This document shows, in pieces, positions 24,952 to 36,519 of a DNA stretch of 64,000 nucleotides. The first letter of the stretch is position 1, and each line of letters opens with the position of its first letter. The translations under genes were made by a program, and so were the position numbers. The notes beneath the pieces were generated by a model. That model was not told the origin of the DNA. It ran no database searches and was given only the letters and a program-made list of their open reading frames with translations. Source of the stretch: Sindora glabra (taxonomy: Eukaryota; Streptophyta; Magnoliopsida; Fabales; Fabaceae); contig CM035231.1 of the NCBI GenBank assembly GCA_020226215.1, positions 54,340,876 through 54,404,875 of the forward strand, in the 5' to 3' direction.

Positions 24952-27231
24952 AATCTTGCAATTTATATCAGATACTCCACCAGCTCATTATTTAGTGAAA
25001 ATAGAGTCATTTTCACTGCTTGAGAGAGATATGAATTAGGAGAATCTGAGGCTGGAGGCTATAAGTGGTGCATATTCTTATTCTTATACAAAATAAATAA
25101 ATAAATAATATGTCAATACAATGTTAATTTAGGACAATTTACACCAAGTATGTTGCACTTCATTAAATTTGTTCAATAAATTTTTTTGTTGCTGTGCATA
25201 AGCCAGCAATGTTGAATAGAAAAGTAATGCTTGATGAACTTATTTTGTTGTATAAACTCTTCCTTGATTGAACACATATTATGATTAAACTTAAATTGAT
25301 TATATCTATGAGAACACTATTTTCGTATAAAAATGAGAGGACTAAATCATAACTATTATATCCTATATTGATATGTTAGGATTGAAATAAAAAGTCATGT
25401 GATTTTTTCAAATGATCATATGACCTTTGATTATTTTTCAATCATGACTATCAATATAAAATTTAATGATCATGATTTACTCTTCTCTCATATAATAATG
25501 TTAAATGTAACATCATTTTTAAAGAAAAATTTTATATAAGACTAGCAAGTTCATCACATTGATCACTTTAAACTGATTCTCTATCCTGATGGAAACAAGA
25601 ACAAAAATGTAAAGGAGCATATTTCTTTATACTTGGCATTGGAAGGAACGGGTTCTCTTTGCCCTGGTTGGGAAATCTATGTCACTAGTCGGTTCTTTTT
25701 GCTTGATCATAATAAGGACAACTACTTAATTCTCCCAAGGTACTTATATTTTGCTCCAACTCCCCCCCCGCCCCCTTTTTTATGCACTGCAAAATAGTGA
25801 TCTAATTTTTTATTTTTGAGACATGAAAACTCCCTGCAACAATAGCATTTGCGATTGGTGATCCCCACAATATTGAATATGAGGCCTTGCTAAGCTCTGT
25901 GGGTCCCATATTCAATCTGTGGTCCCACCAACTCAAAGTTCTATTGTTACAGAGGAGTCGAATTTGGGAAATTGCGTTCTGATGCTTCAGAAAAGAGAAG
26001 GCGATTTCACTAAATGAAGGTTGATTGGGGATTTGATGAATTTATGTCTCAGAAAGAGTTCAAAAATGGATCTAATCGATATCTTGTGGATGATACGTAT
26101 GTCTTGGGAGCTGAGGTCTTTTTGTGCAAGGAAACAAACACAGGCAAAGAGGAGTGCTTAACAATGTTGAAGGATGCATTTGCACATAAGCATACTTGGC
26201 GGATTGACTACTTCTCACAGTTGAATGAAAAATCTTATGATTCACAACTGTTCAATGCTGGAAATTATCAATGGTAAGCAGACGAATACCTTAGTTTCAG
26301 AAGTTTTGGGACATACCCGAATGTGATTCTCTCTTTCTGAGATTTAAGAGATTGCTTGGAAGTATAGCAAATAAAGATAAAAAAAAAAAAAAAAACAAAG
26401 GGTTATCTTTTTGGTTTAAGAAAAAATCTATATCATAATGATATACCACCAAATCTGACTGCAGATCTTATGGTTGATATGCTATCATGTGTCCTAATAT
26501 ATTATCAATATAATGTACAGTCAAATCTAGTAATATATTAGGATAAAACTAACACACCATAGACTCTCCCTTGATTTAATATGGAGAAATGGAAAGGGAA
26601 TATAATTAAGTATGAATGCATAGACAGTAACAGTATTTGTCATGGTGCTGTTTACTGCAGGAAGATGATAATGTATCCCGAAGGAAAAGGAATTGCATTG
26701 GGAAGTCATATTTCTCTATCGTTGGCCTCGGCTGACCCAGAAAGCCTTTCTTCTGGTTCCAAAATATATGCCACTGTGATATTACTTGTCGTGGACCAAA
26801 AGCAAGTCCTACCTTCAGCTTTAGTTAGAAAAGGTAAATTTTGATCCCAGAAACCAACAGTTCGATGAATAATACAAACCAATGAAGGCATCCTACAGGT
26901 TTTCACTCATTTTCAATCTCATTCTTCTCCTGCAGGTAATTTCTGGTTCACTTCATCAATCCATGAATGCTGTTGGACTAGATTTTTTCCTCTCGACCTT
27001 TTCACCAGTCAATATCTGGGTTATCTGGTGAACAACAGTGGTCGATTAACTGTCTTAAGTTTGCGTAACGTTAATGACAATAAGAATAGCATATATATAT
27101 ACACATATATATGTATATATATATATATATATTCTATGCAGATCCCACCATGTGTATATATCATGTTTTCATTAATGCAGAACATAAGTGGCACCATTCC
27201 ACTTTTATTGTACAATTGGTTGAAATGACAA
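24951..27231 (+). pseudogene. MATH-domain gene, copy B, multiply broken
   Basis: The same two-MATH-domain gene as at 1058-3489. Exons by alignment are about 24951-25067, 25571-25739, 25953-26273, 26661-26833 and from 26936. Lesions seen: exon 1 has lost 15 bp and gained 2, giving a stop soon after FSLLERDMN; the splice acceptor before exon 2 is deleted with about 25 bp; exon 3 has AAA changed to TAA (26011-26013), right after RRRFH; and the last exon has lost about 36 bp encoding the final beta strand, so the frame reads on through a (TA)n tract to about 27228. Exons 2 and 5 and most of 3 still read cleanly (for example YPDGNKNKNVKEHISLYLAL and HTWRIDYFSQLNEKSYDSQ). Clearly a pseudogene. Its 3' end converges on ATG8, about 140 bp away. 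Confidence 0.9.
27091..27133. repeat. Interrupted (TA)n tract in the MATH copy B 3' region
   Basis: TA units broken by ACACA and GTA, inserted where copy A has only CAGTATTTATATGA. It lengthens the read-through frame of MATH copy B and is specific to this copy. Confidence 0.95.
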
Positions 27232-27341
27232 TAAACGAAATCAATGTCATCTACACATGAGGCATGCTGCTTTTGAATCATACAAGCAGATTATGTACTG
27301 AAGTTAATCACAAACACTGACAAGAATATACAAAGCTAAAT

Positions 27342-27347
27342 TTTATT
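27342..27347 (-). terminator. AATAAA polyadenylation signal of ATG8
   Basis: AATAAA on the minus strand, 23-28 nt past the ATG8 TAG at 27372-27370. The motif is retained in the truncated copy (about 3746-3751). The position is close for a plant signal but plausible. Confidence 0.5.
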
Positions 27348-27369
27348 ATACAAACACCAAACAACTAGC

Positions 27370-28785
27370 CTAGCCGAATGTTTTCTCGCTGCTGTAACAC
27401 ATGTACAGAAATCCATCGTCATCCTTGTACGATTCATATATTGAGCTCATAAGACTAGCTGTAAAATGGAAATTATGGACGATGCACGTTAACTTGGTGA
27501 AGAAAAGGACAAGATAAACAATCTCTAGCAAGATATAATGAAGAGGTTCAATTTACCAGTCTGAGGTAAGGTGTTCTTCACAAAAACAAACAGAGCTTTC
27601 CCAGGAGTCAAATGTAGCCTGCTACCTAAAATGTGAATAAACTGCCCAATGGACATATCTCGAGGAACCAGATACCTAAAAAGACAATAAAAGCCAGTCA
27701 GAGATCAAGTGCTTGATTGCAAGATAGTGCTTAAATTTTAAACAATTATGCAACAGCAAGAAACTAAAGATATCATAAATCAGAAAAGGAGTGTATTACT
27801 GTTCCAATGCAATGTCCATAAAGTTAAGAGATTTGTGCAAATTAGGAGAATAATAATTGTCAAAACATGGAACAAAAATATCTACATTGATCATCAATCC
27901 TCTATAAAGAGTATTAAAAAGGCCATTAAAGAAAAGAACAAGAAAAGAGTAGTCTTTGATTGCAAATTAGAAAAAAAAATTAAAAAAGAAAAGAAATAAA
28001 TGTCAAAACAAACAGCAAAAGATTTAGATGGGGAACATCCTGAAATGAATTATTGAATAATCTACTCAAATTGAGGTAATTGAAGATAGCAAAGTTGGTA
28101 TTCGATGGGGAAAAAAATGTTGCCCTTAGAAAACATGAAGTTAACTGTTATTAACTAGAACCTACTTCTTCTTGTCCAATGAAGGCAAGTCAGTCCTAGA
28201 GTATTTCTCAATGATGACCTGCAACACATCATGTGTAAAGAAAATAGTCATCAAACAGCTCAAGAGTTGCTCCCTTAATTTTTCCTTAGGAAGTTGAAAC
28301 AGCTAGAATTTGAGCTCAAAAGCTTTAATCGAATCAAAATACGCCAAAGACAGCCGGTTAAATTGTTTAATGAGACATGAATGAATAATGGAAATTACCA
28401 TAACCAGAAGCTTAGACTTTGGACAAATAAAATAAAAGGGCTGAACATTTCGGCAGTTAATTAATGGAATGCAAATTAAATATCGAAACTTGGCATCATG
28501 GAACTAAACCCAATAACAAAACGAAGTCTTTTTCAAGATCAAGTCCCCAGAAAGAAGACAAAGAAAACTGAAGAAACGAAGCAAGAAAAGCTTACAGGAA
28601 CACGATCAGGGTATTTCACTAATATACTTTTGGATTCTTTAAGTCGTTCATCTGCAGAAAAATCAAAATAAACAAGGAAAAAAAAATCATACACAGAGCA
28701 TATTGGATCACAGATGAAAGACAAGCTTCTTAATGTAAAACAAACCGAATGAGAATTCGTTCTTGAAGGACTGATTCCTGCCCAT
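27370..28785 (-). CDS. ATG8i: ATG8 (h/i type) autophagy ubiquitin-like protein, complete, five exons
   Basis: Minus-strand exons are 28785-28746 (40 nt), 28651-28596 (56), 28218-28166 (53), 27675-27557 (119) and 27458-27370 (89). They join in phase to 357 nt, 118 residues plus stop, the usual ATG8 length, with GT-AG introns of 94, 377, 490 and 98 bp. The protein starts MGRNQSFKNEFSFDERL, continues LVKYPDRVPVIIEKYSRTDL and DKKKYLVPRDMSIGQFIH, then KALFVFVKNTLPQTASLMSS, and ends GFLYMCYSSEKTFG. KYPDRVPV and the YLVP region form the pocket that binds AIM/LIR motifs of cargo receptors. The final residue is the glycine joined to phosphatidylethanolamine by ATG7, ATG3 and ATG12-ATG5. With nothing after that glycine, as in the plant ATG8h/i clade, ATG4 trimming should not be needed before conjugation. 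It works on phagophore and autophagosome membranes. The ATG at 28785 is chosen because it gives the canonical N-terminus. Subtype is inferred from the terminus and N-terminal sequence. Confidence 0.95.
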
Positions 28786-29160
28786 GAATCCCCGGCGTCG
28801 GTTTGAACTCCAAGTAAGACAGAACAGAAGAAGTGACGTGAAAACGAGAGAAAGATGAAAACTTCCCAGGAAAAATGAAATGGAAGCTTTTATCGACAAC
28901 TTGGAAGGGAATATAAAGGAAGCGATAGGTACAACGGGCGGGGAACGGTTCAGAATATTGAAATGCGTAAAAATACAATAATTTAATGGATTAGAATCGT
29001 TTATTCGTTTTATATGCTTACGGAATCCTCTTTTGCGGGTTACGTCTACAGTCAGTTTCTTGATTTTGATTGAATAATGTGGGGTCAATCAACGGGAACA
29101 TGTCCTGGCCGGACATCAAGGGCGAGAAAGATGTCGTGTCGGCGTCGGTGTCGGCGTTTG
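28786..29160 (-). promoter_or_regulatory. ATG8 promoter and 5' UTR region
   Basis: Minus-strand upstream region of ATG8, less AT-rich than its surroundings. A TATA-like TTTATATTCCC (about 28908-28918) lies roughly 130 nt before the ATG, followed by a CT-rich leader suitable for a 5' UTR. TGACGT (plus strand 28834-28839) is an ACGT-core element but probably sits inside the transcribed leader. The run GTCGGCGTCGGTGTCGGCG at about 29137-29157 is a locally GC-rich repeat. A minus-strand frame running through the start (29088-28708) is this leader plus exon 1, not a separate gene. Confidence 0.45.
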
Positions 29161-30822
29161 CTATTCCTTGGGTCTGGGTCTAAGCTTGTTAGGCTATTTC
29201 TGTTGGGCTCAGGATGAGATGGGTTGTGACCAAATTGGGTGGGTTACCTTCTTTTTGGGCTACAAAACTTCCACTATTAAGGGTTACCCCTCTTTCGAAT
29301 CAACAAAAATGAGAATTAGAGGTCATTATGGGTCTACGTTAGAGTTGGTTGGACTTGCATATATTGACTCGAGTCCGACCAAATTCTCAATTTTTTATGA
29401 CTAGAGGCCCAATCTGAGATCCGAAAATTTTAAAACATTTTAAAAAGTAATGAAAATAATTTTTTGTATAAAAATATATTTAATTTTAATTTTTAATTAA
29501 ATATTAAAGTATGAATTTAAATTTAATTGACCATAAAATATTTTACAATATTAAAGAATGAGGATAAGACACATAATTAAAAAATTAATAATAATTAAAA
29601 ATTTATAATAACAATAAAGTAATTTTAATAATTTTTTATTAATATAGTAACATACGATTGAGTGACAATGCTAAGTTAATTTATAATGATAGTGAATTAA
29701 ATTTAAATATTTATAATTATAATTATAAAAAAATTTAATTTTTATTTTAAAAATTAATAAATTATAACTAACTTATGCATTACTTATTAAATTAATTAAT
29801 AATACATATTTAATTGAATCCAGTCGGATTGGTTGGATTGTATTTATGTTAAGAAGAGATTAAATTTAATTTATTATCGCCGTTATACACTGTTAATATT
29901 AATGAATGAGAAAAATATGTCATTAGAAAAATAAAAGTAATTAAAAACTATTAACGAACTTTCATTGATATGATAGCACAATATAAAATTGATTTATAAT
30001 GACAATAAATCAAATTTAAACCTATTCAATAAATAATCATGTTTTCAAAAGTCCAAATGTCATTCCATCCTATTTTTTAGTCCGAACTCAATTTTTTTCT
30101 TCAGACTAGATTATACAAGAATTTATTCAAATAAACTTATAAATTTAAATTTGATTTATTATTATTATAATTTAATTTTATACTATTTCCATTATGTTTT
30201 TATGTCGATAAAAATGGTTAGAATATTTTTTTCTATGGGTGAAAATTAGTAATTTTTAAATAATATATCATCTTATTATTTACTGATAATATAAAAATTT
30301 TATACAAATAATAAATCAAATTTAAACTCTAAACTTATTTATGTTAAGTGCAATAAAGTTATTTATCATTATTTTTCCTCAATCAAGTAAAAATTGAATA
30401 AAAAATTAAATTAAAAGGGCCATATTGATATTTTAGCCTTTAATTCCTCAGGATTTTGATCTTTTTTATTTCCTTATATTAATTTTGGAGAGGTAAAAAA
30501 TATAATTTTTATTTTGAGATTTCAAATAAATAATATTGTGTATTTACCTCACACCAAAATTTATCCCAACCATTTCGAAGGAAAGGAGAGGATCCATTCT
30601 GTACTCTTCGCGCCTTCTCCCGTCTCTCTATAAGATCAAAATTGATGAGACTTAGAATTTTACGAAGAGCCTGGTTGAGATCGAATTTTACACCAATGAA
30701 AGCCTAAATTGACACGATATTTTTCTTCATAGAAGTTTGAAAACAGAATATATTTACACCATAATATTTGTGTATTTTGATTAGAAATGTCGAAGCCAAA
30801 AGTAGGAGACAACTTATGAAAA
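29161..30822. other. Dispersed AT-rich repeats, no gene
   Basis: Bases 29455-29710 and 29930-30025 share phrases such as AATTTTTTATTAATATA and AGTTAATTTATAATGA with 1535-1640, 54965-55105 and 56325-56525, marking a dispersed repeat family. A less AT-rich stretch at 30540-30720 (with CTTCGCGCCTTCTCCCGTC) shows no readable protein. The frame at 29168-29404 (+) is unrecognised and probably chance. Confidence 0.45.
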
Positions 30823-31711
30823 TATTTGGCAAATAATTTTTTTACTAGCTTTTAACTAATTTGACTTATATTAGTTAATTTATTTATTCAAATAATTATT
30901 TCAGATGTTTAACAAATGACTAATTTAATTAACTTATCAATCTTTAATCAACTATTTTGAAAAAGATTCAGGATCTTAGCATTTTCAAATAATTGTTTGA
31001 GTCAAAATTAACAAAAAAATACATTGTGCCCCCCTTGATTAAACACTCATTGGAAAAAGGAACTTTAAAATCTTAATTTTCAATTGTGAAAGATTTTGTA
31101 TGTATAAAAGAAAGTATGAAATAACAAATATATTCAAAGCATAAAATATATTCTTTGAATTTATTTACAAGTAAAATAAAATATTCTGTTATTATATTTA
31201 TCTTCTTTATATAATATATAAAATATATTAAATTTATAAAAAAAATTATCTCATTACTTTGCTTGCTTGCATTTTTTCATTATATATAGTACATCTTTTT
31301 TATATATATACAGTGAAGTGTATTAATTGATCATTCATTTCAAAATCATAATTATTTATTTCTCAAAAGACAATCAAATAAGTATAATAAATTAAAATAA
31401 TTTATTTTTAAGCTATAATTAATAAATAATGAATTATAATAATATATTTTTACAAAAAAATTAATCAAATAAATAAAATATAAAATATTATAAAATTAAA
31501 ATTTTAGTCAAATAAATTATAAAATATATTTATATTTTTATATATTATTTTACATATAAATACCTACTAGTAAACAATTGATTTTAGCAAATATTTCTAT
31601 ACAAATAATTAATATTATCAATTAATTAAATCAGTTAATACAGGTAATTAATAATTATTAATTATTAATATAATCAGTTAACTAATGATGCATTTAGTTA
31701 ATTATCAAACA
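30823..31711. mobile_element. MITE-like element with degenerate terminal inverted repeats
   Basis: The left end (ATTTGGCAAATAATTTTTTT, then CTTTTAACTAATTTGAC) matches in part the reverse complement of the right end (TTGTTTGATAATTAACTAAA, then GTTAACTGATT). The interior is extremely AT-rich and noncoding. No clear target duplication. Confidence 0.4.
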
Positions 31712-31852
31712 AGCGCACGTCTCAATAAACATTATATTTTCTATTTTAATAGAATTTGAGTATGAACCTTGAAAGTGCGGTATTCAATGTTCAACTATTG
31801 TTGTAACCCGTCTTTACCAGAAAAATAGACGGGGGAAAAAACCTATTGTAAT

Positions 31853-32195
31853 CGTTAATGTTTCAACGAGAGAATTTTTTTGCTACATTTATATTTTAAA
31901 AGGAAAATGATATATGCTCCGAAATCAAGGTGCAAATTTGTGCTCTGAATAAAATAGAAAAAATTATATTTTACCCCCTTCAATTATAGAGTTATTAAAT
32001 TTTACTTCATTGAACTATTTAAATTTAAATTTTATTCCCTTCAATTTTATAAAATTTGAATTTTATCCCACTGTTATCAATTTAACGAAATTTGTTAATG
32101 TTTCAACGAGAGAATTTTTTGATACATTTATATTTTAAAAAGAAAATGATATATGCTCCGAAATCAAGGTGCAAATTTGTGCTCCGAATAAAATA
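31853..32195 (+). repeat. Pair of about 105-bp direct repeats, 240 bp apart
   Basis: 31853-31957 and 32092-32195 share CGTTAATG/TGTTAATG, then TTTCAACGAGAGAATTTTTT and a stretch ending near GCTCCGAATAAAATA, with a few mismatches. The spacer (31958-32091) resembles the CCCCTTCAATT-type MITE also seen near 53040-53275. This could be a segmental duplication around an insertion. A 7-bp perfect inverted repeat CCCGTCT/AGACGGG sits just upstream (31808-31834). Confidence 0.85.
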
Positions 32196-32313
32196 TAATG
32201 TGCTGTGCACCCTTGAAAATAATATCTTGTTTCAAGCACATTTTCAACTCTTTATTTCGGGATCTAGCATTGATTTTAAAAATGTTTCATGAACTTTTCT
32301 TTTGCTGGTAATA

Positions 32314-32576
32314 TGTTGTAATATATTTGTTTAAATATTCGTCAGATCTTTTAATTTATTTATTAATTGTTGTGATTCTAAATTTAATCTTATTTCTTAT
32401 TGTAATTAACAATAAATAATTATTGACTAGATAGTTATTAATTTAATATAAAAAAATCTATAAATATTAAAAAAATGTGAAGCAATTTTATATATTTAAA
32501 AATAAGAGAATTCTTCTTACTCTATTCTTTCTTCCTCCCTAAATTTCTGTTTTACTTATATTATTTTTTTATAATA
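32314..32576 (+). repeat. 5' LTR of the copia element
   Basis: Starts TGTTGTAATATATTTG and ends ATAATA before the primer site. CTATAAATATT near 32457 is a TATA candidate. It aligns to the 3' LTR at 41104-41323, which lacks about 43 bp including this TATA region. Confidence 0.7.
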
Positions 32577-33134
32577 TGTTATCGGTACAAAACTCTCTTA
32601 ATTCAAGTATAATCTCCAATTTTTCATTATTTTTTCACAGTTCAAAAATACTCATCACCACATTTGTTCTATTTGATTTGTGTGTTATTCTTCAATGTAA
32701 TAGCTACTGAAGCTTTCGAAAACCATATTGCCATACACTAATGTGTTTATCATTGACAAGTTTCTTATTGTAACCAATAACAGATAATTATTAATTAAAT
32801 AGTTATCATTTTATGCATAAAAACTCTATAAATATCAAAGAATGTGAAGCAATTTTATACATTTAATAATAAGGGAACTCCTCTTACTCTATTCTTTTTT
32901 TTCTCTCCCTAAATTTCTGTTTTACTTATATTATTTTTATAATATTTTATTAGTACAAAACTCTCTTGATTCAAGTATAATCTTCAATTTTTCATTATTT
33001 TTTCACGGTTCAAAAATACTCACGACCACATTTGTTCGATTCATTTGTGGGTTATTCTTTGCTGTTATCAATGTAATAGCCACTGAAGCTTTCGGATACC
33101 ATATTGCCATATACCAATGTGTTTATCATTGACG
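32393..33134 (+). repeat. Tandem duplication of LTR part plus leader
   Basis: 32393-32760 and 32761-33134 are two copies of the same roughly 370-bp unit: the LTR from TTTCTTATTGTAA onward, the primer-site region, and a leader with ACAAAACTCTCTT and GAAGCTTTCG. The second copy has lost the primer match (TTTTATTAGTAC). Divergence between units is modest. Confidence 0.88.
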
Positions 33135-34502
33135 GGTTTATGGTGTTTCCCAAAACCATGTAGCTATACAAATGTTTTACTTTTATTTTATGCTATTGAT
33201 CTTTCTAAAAATGCTTATTAAGCAGCCAAAGGTAAAGTTTTTTTTTTTTTTTTGCAAGTTTCGGGAAATTTAGCTTTTAAACGTGGGTTGTTTTCATATA
33301 TTTTTATTTTTATTGTAGAAGCTGTGAAAATTGAAGAGAGAAAATAAAGAAAGAAAGTTAAAATACCAATCTCTGTTACCAACATGTTTATGTTCCTTCT
33401 CAATGTCAATGCCAAAATTGTCTTTTTCGATCATCATTAACAAAAGTTCAATTTTCAAATAAATTGATTTTGGCATTGGATGATTTCTGAATACCAAACT
33501 TGTTCTCTCGGATGAATGCGTTGTTATTTTATTTTGGTTTAGACGCGAAGGATTAAAAACTCAACTAACGGGTAAAGTGTTTCTTTATATAATTCTTTCA
33601 ACATGAGATTATTTAATAACGATTTTGATGCTATACTCCATTGAGTCTCTAGTTTCTAAATTATTCTTATTTTGATTATGTTTGATTTGATTCTTGATCT
33701 ATAGTTGTTAATTTTTATTAATATCTCAAATTTCATGTGTCAATTATGCTCATACAGCAATAATATATAGAAAAAAAGATTTAAAAACATTTTGATTTGA
33801 TTGCATGTCTTTTGTGATTAAACAAAATAATGAGTTTTTGATAAGGAATCATAATGCCCATCCAATTGATTCTACTCTCATTCTTGAAGTAAATATATTA
33901 ACAATTAAAAGATTTTAGATGTAAACGAGCTCATAATCATAATCATAGATCATGTAAAAAAGGTCAAATTAATTATCACAATCAGAGTAATTATAAAAAA
34001 ATATAAAAATAATTATAAGATTAGCTCTCGTCACAAAAAGTGAAAGAATGATGAAAAAAACTATTATAAAAGTCCAAAAAATATGGAGAGTTTATGTTAT
34101 TAATGTGGTATGTATGGTCACTAATCAAGTACTCATTGTATGCCTAACAATTTTGTAGAAGTGTGTCAAAGCCTCATTTAAAGAGGGGAAAAATTTTAAC
34201 TAATTATGTTAATGCTTTTTAGTTGAAATTGTTCTTTTTTAAGGAGAATTACTTGTTTTTTTGGTTATATTTTTTACTTCAGTTGAATTTGTCCATTTAT
34301 AGGTGATTGCATTTAAGTATGATATTTTTTATTATAATATTTTTTGTTATTATATAGTTTATTCATTTATTCTTATTTTTATTTTGAAAAAAAATAGATC
34401 ATTTATGCCTTAGTGCAACAATGCATACAATTCTTAAAAATAGAAAATATTTTTCTCAATTAATAATGCATGAAAATTATGTGAATATGATATCTTTTAA
34501 TA

Positions 34503-34990
34503 TAAAATTGATTAAAGGCTCTAAAAGAATACCAATAGGAATATAAGTAATTATAAATAATGCATTGTTGTTTACCAAATTTTAAAGAAATTTATTAAGT
34601 TTTACAGACATATGACATAATAGATATTATATTAAGACAATAAATGAAAATAATATTGAATATCTTTATATTTCAATAAATGTCTCATGTAAGAAAAATG
34701 TATTGGAAAGACTGCCATCATTTTCCTTTGGTTTATACTACATACCTATATAATTTTATTTATAAAATTAATTAGAGGCTCTAAAAAACCTAATGTAATT
34801 TTAATAGGAGAAATGTAATTAGTTATTTATGATGCATTATTATCTACAAAATTTGAAAGAAAATTATTAAGTTTTAGAGGCATACAACAAAATAGATATT
34901 ATATTAAGATAGTAAATGAAAATGATATTAAATATCCTCATTTTACAATAATTGTCTTAGGTAAGAAAAATGTATTAGAAAAATTATTAT
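34503..34990 (+). repeat. Tandem duplication inside copia pol
   Basis: 34503-34730 and 34762-34990 are diverged copies of one segment of about 230 bp (phrases such as AGATATTATATTAAGA and GTAAGAAAAATGTATT). In related elements this region is single and lies between gag and the GAG-pre-integrase motif. Confidence 0.8.
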
Positions 34991-36519
34991 TGTCCTCTCA
35001 TTTGTACTACACATATATAAATGCAATTAAAGCAAATGCTTTAGTAAATCAAAAGTTCCCTAACCAAAATATTTTCAATATTTGGCATGATCAATTAAGT
35101 CATCCTAAATCAATAATAATGTGAAAGATCATTAAAAATTCAAATGATCATCCATTAAAAAATTAAAAGATTCTTCAATTTAATGAATTTTCATGTGCTA
35201 CCTATTCTTAAACTAAATTAAAATCAAGGCCATCACTAGCAAAAGTTAAGATTGAATCCTTTGAGTTTTTGAAATGAATACAAATTGACATATGTGAACC
35301 TATTCATCCACCATGTATACCCTTTTAAATATTTTATGATCTTAATTGATACATTTACAAGATAGTCACATGTATGTTTATTATCAACTCATAACATTTA
35401 CAAAATTGCTTGCTCAAACAATTAAATTCTAAGCATAATTGCTTAATTATTCAATTAAGATAATACGTCTTAATAATGCTAGTGAATTTACATCTAAATC
35501 CTTTAATGATTATTGTATGTGGATTGGAATAATAATTTAATATCTTGTTGCTCATGTTCATATGTAAAATGGTTTAGTAGATTCTTTTATTAAGCATCTC
35601 TAATTAATAGATAAACCATTGCTTATGAAAACAAACTCCATGTTTCTGCTTAAGGACATGCCATTTTGCATGCAATAGTACTTATATGCATTAGACTAAC
35701 ATGTTATCATACATTTTCCTTTTTACAATTAGCCTTTAGCAAAGAGATAAATATATCCCATCTGAGAATTCTTTGATATGTTGCATATATTCCAATTGTT
35801 CCATCACAATGCACAAAGATAGGTCCCCAAATAAGTTTGGGAATATATATTGGTTATGAATCTACTTCTATTATTAGATATTTTGAGACAATGACAAAGG
35901 ATGTTTTTATAACAGGTTTTAATAATTGTCATTTTGATGAAACAAATTTCTAATATTAGATGGAGAGAGTAAACAATAGGAAGAAAATATTATATGAAAT
36001 GAATCACCTATATATCACATTGATTCTTATACAAAAGAATGTAAATTTAAAGTTCAAAAAATTATCCATTTCCAAAGAATAGTAAATTAATTGCCAAATT
36101 CATTTATTAACCTAAAGAATGTAATCAAATTATATATACTAGCTATAAATACTCTATTTTTAATAAATGTCCTAATAAGACAACCTATAAATGTTATAGG
36201 AAATGAATCTATGGCACAGTTGAAGCATGGTAGATAAATTAGTTTCAATTATAAGAATCTTTCCAAAAGAAAGGGAATCAATAAGAAAAATAACCTTAAC
36301 AAAAAGTCAAATGTTCAAGAGGAAACTTAAGACATGACTAATGATAAACTTGCAAAAGAAGTTTAGATGCTTGAAATTATTAAAAATAGAGAAATATCAA
36401 TAAATTATGTCTCTACACTAGAAAAATAGAACTAAAAGAATAGTTATTGACAATATTTTTGCATATAAGGTAGCACTTGATGTTATAAAAATAGTGAGGA
36501 TTTTAAGTTCGGGACATTT

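Larger units (their letters stand above)
24194..27786. repeat. Direct duplicated block B (MATH plus 3' part of ATG8)
   Basis: Second copy of the block at 1-4193, same orientation. Homology begins at the sequence matching base 1 and ends at about 27786, inside intron 3 of ATG8; the ATG8 gene itself continues to 28785. Relative to A, block B lacks the (TA)n/MITE segment of about 620-950, has a different (TA)n tract at 27091-27133, and has its own indels in the MATH exons. Confidence 0.93.

Noticed and set aside
27748..27999. 83-residue plus-strand frame rich in Lys
   Set aside because: It lies in ATG8 intron 3 on the opposite strand, is low complexity and resembles no family.
28708..29088. 126-residue minus-strand frame
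   Set aside because: Its last part contains ATG8 exon 1 and the rest is the 5' leader. The frame continues into intron 1, so it is not a separate gene.
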